Below are positions 1 through 8,035 of a DNA stretch of 58,392 bases, piece after piece (within the stretch, counting starts at the first letter, position 1; each line of letters begins with the position of its first letter). The notes beneath the pieces were generated by a model, which saw only the letters and a list, made by a program, of their open reading frames with translations, ran no database searches and had not been told where the DNA came from. Source of the stretch: Prevotella sp. (GTDB lineage Bacteria; Bacteroidota; Bacteroidia; Bacteroidales; Bacteroidaceae); NCBI GenBank assembly GCA_017443345.1, contig JAFSNR010000063.1, forward strand, positions 1-58,392, in the 5' to 3' direction. The translations under genes were made by a program, and so were the position numbers.

Positions 1-168
1 CTCAACAACGTCTTGGGTATAGACCGAGCCATGCTCTGAGATGTGCTTCGCAAGCTTGGTAGTGCTCAGTGTTTCGATACTTTTCAGTCGGGCGTACCAC
101 TTCCCGTACATCGCGGACTCACTGTCCTTGATGTCATTCTGGTAAACTTCGTAAAGAATTTTACTCAT
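1..168 (-). CDS. HU-family (HU-HIG) DNA-binding protein, 3' end beyond the window
   Basis: The 56 visible codons begin MSKILYEVYQNDIKDSE and continue through a YGKWYARLKSIETLSTTKLAKHI stretch, cut here by the left edge. The pattern of a short beta segment, then 'YGKWYAR' and 'LAKHISEHG', matches the N-terminus of Bacteroidetes HU-HIG proteins, which bend or bind DNA like HU/IHF. The homologous gene at the other end of the window shows the same landmarks (YGKYYPRV, MAKHMAEHN). The start is the ATG at 168-166, about 65 nt downstream of a good promoter box. It faces outward, away from the restriction island, as its counterpart does at the right edge. Family is fairly sure; role beyond DNA binding is unknown. 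Confidence 0.8.
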   Translation of the reverse strand, partial: MSKILYEVYQNDIKDSESAMYGKWYARLKSIETLSTTKLAKHISEHGSVYTQDVVE

Positions 169-238
169 GATGTTAGCTTATTAGGGTTACACTTAATCCA
201 GATCAGGACTTTCCTGCCTTTCATCATTTCTGACGCTA

Positions 239-246
239 CAAAGGTA
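239..246 (-). promoter_or_regulatory. Bacteroidetes -7 promoter box for the left HU gene
   Basis: TACCTTTG on the minus strand. The roughly 65-nt leader carries a small perfect hairpin (caggactttcctg, 204-216). The flanking sequence (gtacgaaaaatatt) resembles the DUF4248 promoter region at 57768-57785. Confidence 0.7.
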
Positions 247-345
247 CGAAAAATATTCGAGATAATCAAATTTATATTACTAAAATATGTTAATTAAATT
301 AGCCTATAATTCACGCTTTACAAACCGGTATTTTGCATATCCTTG

Positions 346-404
346 ACGAGATTACGGCTCGTTATCGACGAGATTACGGCTCATTTCAAACGAGATTACG
401 GCTC
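346..404. repeat. three direct repeats, 22-bp period
   Basis: The 15-mer acgagattacggctc occurs exactly three times, at 346, 368 and 390, a spacing of two helical turns. This suggests phased protein binding sites between the HU gene and the tag A hairpin. No coding sequence covers them. Only three copies with about 7-nt spacers, so not CRISPR-like. Confidence 0.85.
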
Positions 405-435
405 GTCGATTTGGAGATATTTCATCCATGAGAAA

Positions 436-620
436 AACGGAAAGTAGGAAATGCGGAAAGCGGACATTAAGCATTTTCAGAGTGCGGAAGAGAGACATTA
501 TAAGTAGAAGTTATTTTAAAAATCTTATTTTATTCTTATTAAATGACTATCCTATAATATCTCCTCCAGAATACCTTTATGTCCACTTTCCTACTTTCCT
601 ACTTTTCTACTTTCTTCCGT
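436..620. repeat. tag A inverted pair (hairpin-forming) at the outer end of accessory region A
   Basis: The left arm (437-466) reads cggaaagtagg...ggaaagcggacat. The right arm (579-620) is an imperfect inverted copy, gtccactttcc followed by ctactttcc-type units. Both arms are built from an 8-bp iteron, roughly ggaaagta. The 110-nt AT-rich middle holds a second partial copy of the left arm (agtgcggaagagagacatta, 481-500). The same tag recurs once at 10000-10028, right after the DUF3987 stop codon. With the two flanking repeats and the promoter block this accounts for the gene-free stretch 169-735. Confidence 0.8.
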
Positions 621-621
621 A

Positions 622-724
622 AAAGGCAATGGTGCATGAATGAGTTTTTATTAAATAATGTGTATTTTTCCAGTGTAAGATCATTATTCTCAAAAAAACT
701 TCGTATCTTTGCAGACTAACAATA
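622..724 (+). promoter_or_regulatory. promoter block 1 (also repeated at 1515-1616), before the kinase-domain gene
   Basis: Contains a -7 box TATCTTTG at 704-711. The whole block, from aaaggcaa through tttttattaaataatg to ttgcag-ctaaca, is about 75-80% identical by eye to 1515-1616, so two adjacent genes carry the same promoter. The box also shows that translation must start downstream, at 736. Confidence 0.75.
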
Positions 725-735
725 AGATTTCAATT

Positions 736-1515
736 ATGACCGACGATGATATATATGTTACCATAGCAGCAAATGGTTTTTCGGAAGGAACGCTGCAAAA
801 GATAGACGATTTAACAAACGATATACTATATGGAAGAAAAGATTTTAATGGATTTACTCTACCAGAGCATGCAGGACTCTGCAAGGGAGGCGCGCCTCTC
901 ATTGGGGCGTCCATCGTCGTCAGCTACGCGCGAAGAAGCCTTACGACAGGTAGCAATGTTGAAGGCAGCGAAGGAGGCAGCCCAGCCAATTGGCAAATAG
1001 ACGAAGAACAAGAACGCCTGCTTGAAGCGTGGGCCAGAGCAAAAGGTCTTTGGTTTGAAAACTCAGACAGCATCATCGAAAAGAACTTCGGCCCGATGAT
1101 TGCTCAAGGTGCAGAGGCCAAGGTGTATTATAAAGAAGGTGACCCTTCTGTAGCCAAAGAGCGTACATCCATCTACTCCACCACAAATAAAGCTTTGGAA
1201 GCTATTGCCCTGCACAACTATCTCTTTCCTGAGACAGCAATGAGGGTAATCGGCTTTACTCGCGACAGCGACAGTTTATTGCGCATTGTGCTAACACAGC
1301 CATACATTCGCTGCCAACGGCTTGCAACTAAAGAAGAGATTGACGCTATGGTGGCAGAAAAAGGGTTTCATGACAATTGGCAAGGACAAGGGGTAAACTA
1401 TATCTCAGAACGGTTAGCATTGGAGGATATGCATCCAGCAAACGTGTTCATTGACGAATTGACAAGTAAACCCACATGCATAGACTGCATAGTAAAATTC
1501 TTGATAGGTACATGA
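736..1515 (+). CDS. polyvalent-protein-type kinase-domain protein
   Basis: A 259-residue protein beginning MTDDDIYVTIAANGFSEG. The central part carries GQGAEAKVYYK, which reads as a glycine-rich loop plus the lysine-bearing strand of a kinase-like fold. It is followed by SVAKERTSIYST, ALEAIALHNYLFPET and a C-terminal EDMHPANVFID, which looks like a catalytic loop (HxxN) and metal-binding D. I recognise this as the 'putative polyvalent protein kinase' family found beside restriction genes and in mobile elements of Bacteroides. The ATG at 736 lies about 25 nt after the promoter box. Its promoter is duplicated before the next gene, so both may be co-regulated as one restriction locus. Kinase activity is inferred. 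Confidence 0.6.
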   Translation: MTDDDIYVTIAANGFSEGTLQKIDDLTNDILYGRKDFNGFTLPEHAGLCKGGAPLIGASIVVSYARRSLTTGSNVEGSEGGSPANWQIDEEQERLLEAWARAKGLWFENSDSIIEKNFGPMIAQGAEAKVYYKEGDPSVAKERTSIYSTTNKALEAIALHNYLFPETAMRVIGFTRDSDSLLRIVLTQPYIRCQRLATKEEIDAMVAEKGFHDNWQGQGVNYISERLALEDMHPANVFIDELTSKPTCIDCIVKFLIGT

Positions 1516-1616
1516 AAGGCAAGCGCACAAGAATGGGTTTTTATTAAATAATGTATATTTTTCCAATACATGAACGTTATTCTCGAAAAATCTTTGTATA
1601 TTTGCAGTCTAACATT
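1515..1616 (+). promoter_or_regulatory. promoter block 2, copy of 622-724, before the type IIG enzyme gene
   Basis: -7 box TATATTTG at 1597-1604, followed by cagtctaaca. The block aligns with 622-724 over about 100 bp, including gggtttttattaaataatg. It starts just upstream of the kinase gene's stop, so the duplication probably brought the promoter with the gene. Confidence 0.75.
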
Positions 1617-1633
1617 ATGCAACCTACAAATAT

Positions 1634-4600
1634 ATGCTACTACAGAAGAATATCGTCAAAAAGTATCTGAACTTGCTCGGTGAGGATCAGACAGTAAAGC
1701 CCTGGGAACAATACCGGCGGTTCTTTCTGAACGAGGATATACAGGCAAACATTCATAAAATCAAGGAAGAACAGTTTCAGGAAGGCTTCCTACGTGAACT
1801 GTTCGTCAAAGTGCTTGGTTACGCTATCAACCCTTCGCCCAACTATAATCTGACGACTGAACAGAAGAATGAAGTCGGGTCGAAGAAGGCCGATGGTGCC
1901 ATATTGATAAATGATGTGGTAATAGGTGTGATAGAACTGAAAGACCACAAGACTCCCGACTTGGCCAGTATCGAGCTTCAGGCCTTTGGATATAAGAGCA
2001 AACACAAAGAGACGCGACTGGTTATCATCAGCAATTTCGAGAAGTTGCGCCTATATATTGACAATGCCGTTGAGTTCCGTGAGTGGGACATCTTCCACAT
2101 GACGCTTGAAGAATTCCGCGAGTTGTACCTTTGTCTGGCATGGCAGCAAGTGGAGCAAGGTGTGGTGCTGCGGATGAAGCAGGAGTCGGTGTCGAACGAG
2201 GACCAGATTACAAAGGCACTCTATAAAGACTACTCGCAGTTCAAGCGGGTGCTCTTTGCCGATATCCTTGCCAACAACCCCGTGCAAGAAGGAAATGACG
2301 AAAAAGAGTGGCAATTGTTGCTGTTCAAGAAGACTCAGAAATTGCTCGACCGTCTGCTGTTCATCTTCTTCGCAGAAGACTGCTTCCTACTTCAGCCAAA
2401 TTCGATGGTACAGATTATCGATAAGTGGCAACAGCTGAAAGACTTGGATGCGTACGTGCCTCTCTATGATCGCATCAAGCAATATTTCGGTTATCTTGAC
2501 AAGGGTCATGTCGGAAAGCCGTTTGATGTCTATGCCTACAACGGTGGACTCTTCAAGCCCGACGAGGTACTCGACAATATCATTATCAGCGACGATATCT
2601 TAGCCGAGAATACTCGCCGACTTTCTGCTTACGACTTTGAAAGCGATGTAGACGTGAACATCCTGGGGCATATCTTTGAAAACTCGCTGTCTGAGATAGA
2701 AGAGGTGACTCAACAAATCAATAGTGGTAAGGGTACTCAAACCTCGAAACGTAAACAGGATGGTGTGTTCTACACCCCACAGTATATTACGAAATACATA
2801 GTGGAGAATACTGTCGGGCGACTCTGCGAAGAAAAGAAAAAGCAACTGAATATTGTTGAAGATGAGTACCTTTCTGATAAGCGTCGCCAGCTGCAAACGA
2901 AAAAGCGACTATTGGATCAGCTGCAGCAGTATCGTGAATGGTTGCTTCAGATTACGATCCTCGATCCTGCTTGTGGTAGTGGAGCCTTTCTGAATGCCGC
3001 ATTACAATTTCTGATCGCTGAGCACAAACTGATTTACGATTTGGAGAAGAAAGTCACAGGCTTTGAGATTCCTTTTGACAAGATAGAGAACAGTATTTTG
3101 GAGAACAACCTCTATGGTGTCGACATCAATGAAGAGAGTGTTGAAATAGCCCAGTTGGCACTTTGGCTACGTACTGCCAAACCACATCGCAAACTGAATT
3201 CTCTGAACGAGAACATCAAGTGTGGCAACTCGCTTATCAGTGACCCCGCCATTGCCGGCGACAAAGCCTTCGACTGGCAGAAGGAGTTCCCCAAGGTATT
3301 CGAACGTGGAGGCTTCGATGTGGTGATTGGCAATCCGCCTTATGTTCAACTTCAGAGTTTGGGTGCCATGAGTGATACATATGCTCAATGTGGTTTTGAA
3401 ACATATAACAAGAGTGGTGACTTGTATTGCTTGTTCACCGAGCAAGGTTATAATTTGTTGAAGCCAGGTGGAATGCAGTCGTTCATTATGCCCAACAAGT
3501 GGATGCTTGTTTCCTATGGTAAAGAGCTACGACGCTTTATGGCCAAGACCAACCTACAGCAGATTATCAACTTCGGTGATGTGCAATTCTTTGACGAAGC
3601 TACCATATATGTATGCATTTTCGTAACACAAAAGTCTAACGAAAAAGGTACGGAGGTGCAAGCGCTGTCTCTGAACCAGAAGACCTATCATGGCGACTTT
3701 CTCCATGAAGTGTCGGAACAATTGTCTGCTTATCCATCAGAGACCTTTAGCGAATCCGAGTGGATTATTCAGCCCAAAGCTCACTTTGATATTCTGAAGA
3801 AGATGCAGCAAGGCACAGCCCTGAAAGACATGCCGATTTCCATATATAGAGGAATATTGACTGGCTACAATGACGCTTTCTTTATTGATAGAGAAACCCG
3901 TGAGCGATTGATAGCCGAAGACCCGAAAAGCGCAGAACTTATCAAGCCGCTGCTTCGAGGCAGGGATATAATGGCATGGGAGGCTCGTTGGGATGAATTG
4001 TATTTGATAAATACCCATAATGGCATCAAGGACTCTGTCCTCCCAATCAATATTGATGAGTATCCCATTATCAAGAAACATCTGGATAAATTTTTCGAGA
4101 AGTTGTCAAAGAGACAGGATAAGGGAATCACCCCATATAATTTAAGGAATTGCGATTACTATCAAGAGTTCTCCAAGCCCAAGATTATGTATCCCAACAT
4201 GACCTCGTTGTTCCCCTTTATCTATGACGAGAAAGGCTTCTTCGGCAACGACAAGACCTTTATGATAACGGCTCAAGATGATACTGTCAACTTGAAGTTT
4301 ATTACTGCCGTCTTAAACTCAAAGTTGTGTAAGTTATGGATATGGTATAACTGCCCTGAACTGCAAGGTGGAACTCGTGAGATCCGTAAGGTCTATTTTG
4401 AGAATTTCCGAATTCCTATTGACACTAATCAGCAACCTTTCGTTACCCTCGCCGGCACGATGCTTTCACTACATCAGCAGTTGCAAGAGAAACGAGCCCG
4501 TTTCCTTCGTCGCCTGACTGATAACTTTGAGGACGTGAAGATTACGACAGCCTTGCAGCAGTTTGATCAGCTGGACTTCAAGGGACTGATGGCAGAGCTG

Positions 4601-4786
4601 AAGAAACAGAAGATCCGCATACCTGTCAAAGAGCAGGACGAATGGGAAGACTTCTTCAATGAGCGTGTGGCAGAATGCCAGGAACTCTCAGCGCAGATAA
4701 AAGCTACAGACGAAGAAATAGACAATCGCGTCTTCGACCTCTACGGACTGACTGAGGAAGAGCGCAGAATAGTGATGGAGGCATAA
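1634..4786 (+). CDS. type IIG (Eco57I-like) restriction-modification enzyme
   Basis: A 1050-residue single-chain enzyme that should both cut and methylate DNA at one site. Near the N-terminus a PD-(D/E)xK-type nuclease is visible: KKADGAIL (D87) then GVIELK (E101, K103). A helical connector follows. The N6-adenine methyltransferase core has motif I, DPACGSGAF, near residue 442 and motif IV, NPPY, near 566. The C-terminal third has TaqI-like specificity features (YPNMTSLFPF, LNSKLCKLWIWYNCP) and ends in coiled-coil sequence. Length and domain order fit the type IIG/Eco57I family. It has its own promoter copy, and a 434-residue gene follows after 18 nt, probably in the same transcript. Confidence 0.92.
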   Translation: MLLQKNIVKKYLNLLGEDQTVKPWEQYRRFFLNEDIQANIHKIKEEQFQEGFLRELFVKVLGYAINPSPNYNLTTEQKNEVGSKKADGAILINDVVIGVIELKDHKTPDLASIELQAFGYKSKHKETRLVIISNFEKLRLYIDNAVEFREWDIFHMTLEEFRELYLCLAWQQVEQGVVLRMKQESVSNEDQITKALYKDYSQFKRVLFADILANNPVQEGNDEKEWQLLLFKKTQKLLDRLLFIFFAEDCFLLQPNSMVQIIDKWQQLKDLDAYVPLYDRIKQYFGYLDKGHVGKPFDVYAYNGGLFKPDEVLDNIIISDDILAENTRRLSAYDFESDVDVNILGHIFENSLSEIEEVTQQINSGKGTQTSKRKQDGVFYTPQYITKYIVENTVGRLCEEKKKQLNIVEDEYLSDKRRQLQTKKRLLDQLQQYREWLLQITILDPACGSGAFLNAALQFLIAEHKLIYDLEKKVTGFEIPFDKIENSILENNLYGVDINEESVEIAQLALWLRTAKPHRKLNSLNENIKCGNSLISDPAIAGDKAFDWQKEFPKVFERGGFDVVIGNPPYVQLQSLGAMSDTYAQCGFETYNKSGDLYCLFTEQGYNLLKPGGMQSFIMPNKWMLVSYGKELRRFMAKTNLQQIINFGDVQFFDEATIYVCIFVTQKSNEKGTEVQALSLNQKTYHGDFLHEVSEQLSAYPSETFSESEWIIQPKAHFDILKKMQQGTALKDMPISIYRGILTGYNDAFFIDRETRERLIAEDPKSAELIKPLLRGRDIMAWEARWDELYLINTHNGIKDSVLPINIDEYPIIKKHLDKFFEKLSKRQDKGITPYNLRNCDYYQEFSKPKIMYPNMTSLFPFIYDEKGFFGNDKTFMITAQDDTVNLKFITAVLNSKLCKLWIWYNCPELQGGTREIRKVYFENFRIPIDTNQQPFVTLAGTMLSLHQQLQEKRARFLRRLTDNFEDVKITTALQQFDQLDFKGLMAELKKQKIRIPVKEQDEWEDFFNERVAECQELSAQIKATDEEIDNRVFDLYGLTEEERRIVMEA

Positions 4787-4804
4787 AATTAATTCTCATT
4801 ATTT

Positions 4805-6109
4805 ATGAAAGTTGTATTATCTCCTCTGGAATGTGATGTAACAGAAGAACCTTCCATTTTCTGTATAGGTCGATTAATGGAGGGAACAAATTGGTATTCA
4901 TATGGCATTTGCAAGTGGGCGAATGGTTTGCAAGGAGCAATTATAGACTTCAATGATGCAACAGACGATGTGGACGCAGGAGGGAAGTCGTTAATTCATA
5001 CTGATGACGGGCGTGATTTTCTGTGTTTTGTAAGCAGTGACATTGATTTGGTTCGAGAGTCTGAGAATGTTTTTGGATTGACTGAGTTGAGTCGAAGATG
5101 TCCTTTGGTGGCCTGTGGCATTATTGCACGCTTTGTGAAAATTGACATCACGAAAAGGAATTATCCCGCCATGTTTGAGGCGTATTATGAAATGGAAAAG
5201 AAATTCTATGTTTTAGAACATCAACAACGAGACCCTTTTTCATTTAGCAAAAACCTTGAAGATGACTTTGTCAATGGTGCCCATTTGCGTATAGAAAGTA
5301 AAAGTATTGAATTCTCAACAGAAAATCTATTTCCCTTTCTGAAGGAGCATGACAGGTGTACTGTCAAGAGAATGGCTGAAGCCTACATAGCGTTTGTTAA
5401 GAGTAAAGAAATGAAAAAATCAAATCCAGAGGAAGAAATCCCCAAGAGTGAAATACGCGAAGAGTTGAATGCAATGAAGCACGAGATGAAGCGTCTACGT
5501 GAGTCTGTATCTCTACGCCCGCATCAAGAGGCAAGAAGAAAATTCTGGCAGGACTATAACAATGGTCTTTACCGAAACATGCAAAAACACGAAGAAACTC
5601 CCTCTTCACAGCCATCTTCTCAGGAAAACAATAATGAGGATGCACATAGTCAAATCACAGATATAACTTGGGAGGTAAAGAAAGAGTGTTTCAAGTATGC
5701 TGTGTTATATGTAATGACTTTGGAAAAGAAGACGGGTGGATACCTGTTCCATACAAATACGCATTGGATAGCCATTTATCGTTTTGCTGTTAATATTTTG
5801 ATTATGCATGAATTTGCCCCCTTGGAATTGCCAAAGGACAATGATAAAGCGCAATATAACAAATTTGCAGAATTTGCCAAAGAATTAAGTCTTGACGTTT
5901 CTCCTCATACCCGTTTGCCTTTCAAGCTTAGTTCTATTAATAGTTTGAGTAAGAAAAACTACAACAAGTATCTCGCGCCCCCACCATGGCCGACAAAAGA
6001 TTTAAAAGGGAAGGGCTTGTCATTATGTAAAGAAATGAATGCCATTTATATTGCACTTAATAATAAATACATCGCTTTAATTCAACAAGCTTCCCAAACA
6101 AATATCTAA
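4805..6109 (+). CDS. hypothetical protein, partner of the type IIG enzyme
   Basis: A 434-residue protein I do not recognise. Residues 1 to about 200 are mixed alpha/beta (MKVVLSPLECDVTEEPSIFC). A charged, probably coiled-coil segment follows (EIREELNAMKHEMKRLRESV, about 215-240), then a low-complexity Q/E/N/S linker (about 257-285). The C-terminal helical domain includes YLFHTNTHWIAIYRFAVNILIM and ends near KYIALIQQASQTNI. No catalytic motif is obvious. It lies 18 nt after the restriction gene and is followed by a terminator, so the two probably form one unit. Its base composition is lower in GC than the core genes. An accessory or control role is a guess from position only. Confidence 0.75.
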   Translation: MKVVLSPLECDVTEEPSIFCIGRLMEGTNWYSYGICKWANGLQGAIIDFNDATDDVDAGGKSLIHTDDGRDFLCFVSSDIDLVRESENVFGLTELSRRCPLVACGIIARFVKIDITKRNYPAMFEAYYEMEKKFYVLEHQQRDPFSFSKNLEDDFVNGAHLRIESKSIEFSTENLFPFLKEHDRCTVKRMAEAYIAFVKSKEMKKSNPEEEIPKSEIREELNAMKHEMKRLRESVSLRPHQEARRKFWQDYNNGLYRNMQKHEETPSSQPSSQENNNEDAHSQITDITWEVKKECFKYAVLYVMTLEKKTGGYLFHTNTHWIAIYRFAVNILIMHEFAPLELPKDNDKAQYNKFAEFAKELSLDVSPHTRLPFKLSSINSLSKKNYNKYLAPPPWPTKDLKGKGLSLCKEMNAIYIALNNKYIALIQQASQTNI

Positions 6110-6121
6110 TAATTTATATAC

Positions 6122-6152
6122 AGGTTATTTGCTTTGCAGATAACCTTTTTTT
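6122..6152 (+). terminator. rho-independent terminator of the type IIG operon
   Basis: A stem aggttat/ataacct, with an extra tgc/gca pairing inside, is followed by a run of seven T. Confidence 0.8.
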
Positions 6153-6185
6153 GTGCAACGCCTGTAATATTTATACGATACAAAA

Positions 6186-6248
6186 GACTGACATGTGCGA
6201 CGCAGAGACTGACATGTGCGACGCAGAGACTGACATGTGCGACACAAA
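6186..6248. repeat. three direct repeats, 21-bp period
   Basis: gactgacatgtgcgacgcaga occurs at 6186 and 6207, with an imperfect third copy at 6228. Phased on the DNA helix, like the 22-bp array at 346-404, and placed about 200 bp before the primase operon. It could be an operator or iteron set for that operon. The rest of 6153-6448 shows no gene or clear promoter box. Confidence 0.85.
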
Positions 6249-6448
6249 GGCTGTTTTCTGCGAAATAGCCCCCAAATGTGCGATTTCCTCTCATGGTACA
6301 GGCTTTGTCTATTTTTCATCGTCAAAGGTTTATCCTGAGACGGTGCTTTTTTGTTCTGGGCCCATTTGAACGAGGAGCATCGAGACGCGTCTCAAATTCT
6401 TCATTAACCCTCTAATGTCGCTAAAGGACGACGGAACAAAGAAACAAA

Positions 6449-6817
6449 ATGAAGAAAAGAGATTTTCCCGCGTTTCTCGCTGCCATGAGTAGCAAGACTC
6501 GCAAAGACCAGAAGATGAAAATCTTCTACTCTGAGTTGAACCATCGTGTTGAACCTGATGGGTTTGCACTTGGTTTGCTGAACGACACCATGCCCGACTG
6601 GCTCTACAAAGGTCTGCGTAAAGACATGGTAAACTCTCTGAAGGGCTTCACCGAAGATGTGGCTCTTGAAATCGTTGACGACTTGATTGATGTCTGGACG
6701 GGACTTGGTTTCCATCTGACAGGTATCGGCCACGTTGACTCGATGCTATGGGATTTCTACTGGCATATTCTTGACTGTGCTCACACAAAAGGTATCAAGA
6801 TAGAATTCAAGAAGTAG
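6449..6817 (+). CDS. hypothetical protein, first gene of primase operon A
   Basis: A 122-residue protein of unknown family: basic N-terminus (MKKRDFPAFLAAMSSKTRKD), then a helical body with DWLYKGLRKDMVNSLKGF and VDDLIDVWTGLGFHLTGIGH. It has no transmembrane segment and no recognisable catalytic motif. It is the first of four consecutive rightward genes ending in the DUF3987 protein. A GC-rich hairpin separates it from the next gene, which may set the ratio of the two. I find no counterpart in primase operon B. Confidence 0.7.
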   Translation: MKKRDFPAFLAAMSSKTRKDQKMKIFYSELNHRVEPDGFALGLLNDTMPDWLYKGLRKDMVNSLKGFTEDVALEIVDDLIDVWTGLGFHLTGIGHVDSMLWDFYWHILDCAHTKGIKIEFKK

Positions 6818-6825
6818 AAGAAACG

Positions 6826-6859
6826 GAAGTCCTGCCAATAAGGCGCCAAGGCAGGCTTC
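6826..6859 (+). promoter_or_regulatory. intercistronic hairpin, possible attenuator
   Basis: ggaagtcctgcc pairs with ggcaggcttc across a short loop, between the first and second genes of the operon. The downstream T-rich stretch is short, so partial termination or mRNA processing is more likely than full termination. Confidence 0.5.
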
Positions 6860-6893
6860 TCCTTTACATTAATAATAAAAGATGTAAACAACA

Positions 6894-7409
6894 ATGGATA
6901 AGACAGATAAGAAAAAGACGAAAATCAAGGTTCGCGGCACGGGTTGTTACGACCTTGAAACCAACAAGTTTGGATTTGAGCCTTTCAACGAAGGCCCTTC
7001 TACCCAAACTGACGTAAAGAACTGCCTTGGTGGCGGCAAAAGCTGGATAACGACAGGCACAGACCCATCACGTATGGTCAGCCTGAAGTGCAAGGCTTCG
7101 TCAGCCGACCCATACAGCGACCTCGTGACTCAGTTTAACCAGTTGACAAAAGACCTGAAACCCCAAAAGCCAGTAACGCTTCCTGACAATCTGCGCGTGG
7201 TAAAGGAGAACGGTCTGGAGTGCTGGCTCGATGAACAGAAGCAGGAGATGACCTTCACAGGCCGTATCGACTTAGGCAAGCATCATCGCGACTGGCAAGC
7301 CGAGGTTTTGCGTCAGGTTCAGCTGGTGGTACGCCGTCTTCCGGCAAGCGACAAGTTTAACAAATTAATCAACAACATTAAGAAATCAGGAGGACAAAAC
7401 CATGTTTAG
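6894..7409 (+). CDS. primase-operon conserved hypothetical protein, intact copy
   Basis: A 171-residue protein of unknown function. The N-terminal half includes KIKVRGTGCYDLETNKFGF and ITTGTDPSRMVSLK. The C-terminal half includes NGLECWLDEQKQEMTFTGRI and VLRQVQLVVRRLP. Both halves align with two consecutive reading frames in operon B (41699-42178), where an in-frame stop splits the gene. It is therefore a conserved member of this kind of primase operon. Its stop codon overlaps the next gene's start (ATGTTTAG), so translation is probably coupled. It may assist the BT4734-type protein, by position only. Confidence 0.75.
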   Translation: MDKTDKKKTKIKVRGTGCYDLETNKFGFEPFNEGPSTQTDVKNCLGGGKSWITTGTDPSRMVSLKCKASSADPYSDLVTQFNQLTKDLKPQKPVTLPDNLRVVKENGLECWLDEQKQEMTFTGRIDLGKHHRDWQAEVLRQVQLVVRRLPASDKFNKLINNIKKSGGQNHV

Positions 7410-8028
7410 AATCACCTACCAAGTACGTACCTATCTGGAATGTGTTCAGATGGGTTGGGAAGAGTGGCAGCAGGCTATGAAAACTGCCATTCCCATAGTT
7501 TGTGAAATTCGCCGCGAATACAAGGCTTACCTTGATACTGGCGACGAGACACACAAGCAAAAGGCAGACGAACTGAAAAAGACGCTCCCAGGAGCCTGCT
7601 TTCAAGTCTCTGACTATGCAGTGAGTATAGGTACGAAGAAGTTTAATAAGGGAAAGCGTGGGCGTTGGCGCGAAATGCTATATGCTTACCTCTCTGGACT
7701 TGTTGTCATCGATGTTGACCATTGTGGCAACCCTCATGAGGTGTTTGTGCGCATACAGAAGGAGCACGATTTGAAAGCTGAAGGTATCCTGCTCGTTTAC
7801 GTCTCAGCACGTGGCGAGGGCATGAAAATCGTGTTCAAGGCACGTCCTGCTGAGCAGTGGGGAAACCTGATTTGCCAACAGTATGAAATGGCATCGCTGC
7901 TTGGAATTCTCGACTACGTGGATGATGCTTGCAAAGACTCTAATCGCCTGTCGTGGATAACAGGTCCTGACGACGTACTCTACTGCGACACCAAGGAACT
8001 TTTCAATGTTGAACCTCAAAATGATTAA
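7402..8028 (+). CDS. BT4734/BF3469-like (VirE N-terminal type) protein
   Basis: A 208-residue protein matching the N-terminal domain of the fused 810-residue protein in operon B. Landmarks in order are LPGACFQVSDY, KGKRGRWREM, GLVVIDVDH, LLVYVSARGEGMKIVF and DDACKDSNRLSWI. Each has a direct counterpart in the fused protein. The IDVDH and GEG-K blocks look like the acidic/metal and basic strands of a primase-polymerase-type fold. That activity is known for relatives but not shown here. The start overlaps the previous stop by eight bases. Here the domain is a separate chain, with the DUF3987 part encoded by the next gene. Confidence 0.8.
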   Translation: MFRITYQVRTYLECVQMGWEEWQQAMKTAIPIVCEIRREYKAYLDTGDETHKQKADELKKTLPGACFQVSDYAVSIGTKKFNKGKRGRWREMLYAYLSGLVVIDVDHCGNPHEVFVRIQKEHDLKAEGILLVYVSARGEGMKIVFKARPAEQWGNLICQQYEMASLLGILDYVDDACKDSNRLSWITGPDDVLYCDTKELFNVEPQND

Positions 8029-8035
8029 TACGATT

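Noticed and set aside
43-297. 84-codon plus-strand open frame at the left edge
   Set aside because: Runs antisense through the HU-HIG gene and its promoter.
428-622. 64-codon open frame across the tag A pair
   Set aside because: Its codons are the tag repeats themselves, with no promoter spacing and no protein-like composition.
346-6248. Short repeat triplets at 346-404 and 6186-6248 as CRISPR arrays
   Set aside because: Only three copies each, repeats of 15-21 bp with zero to seven bases between them, no variable spacers and no cas genes nearby.
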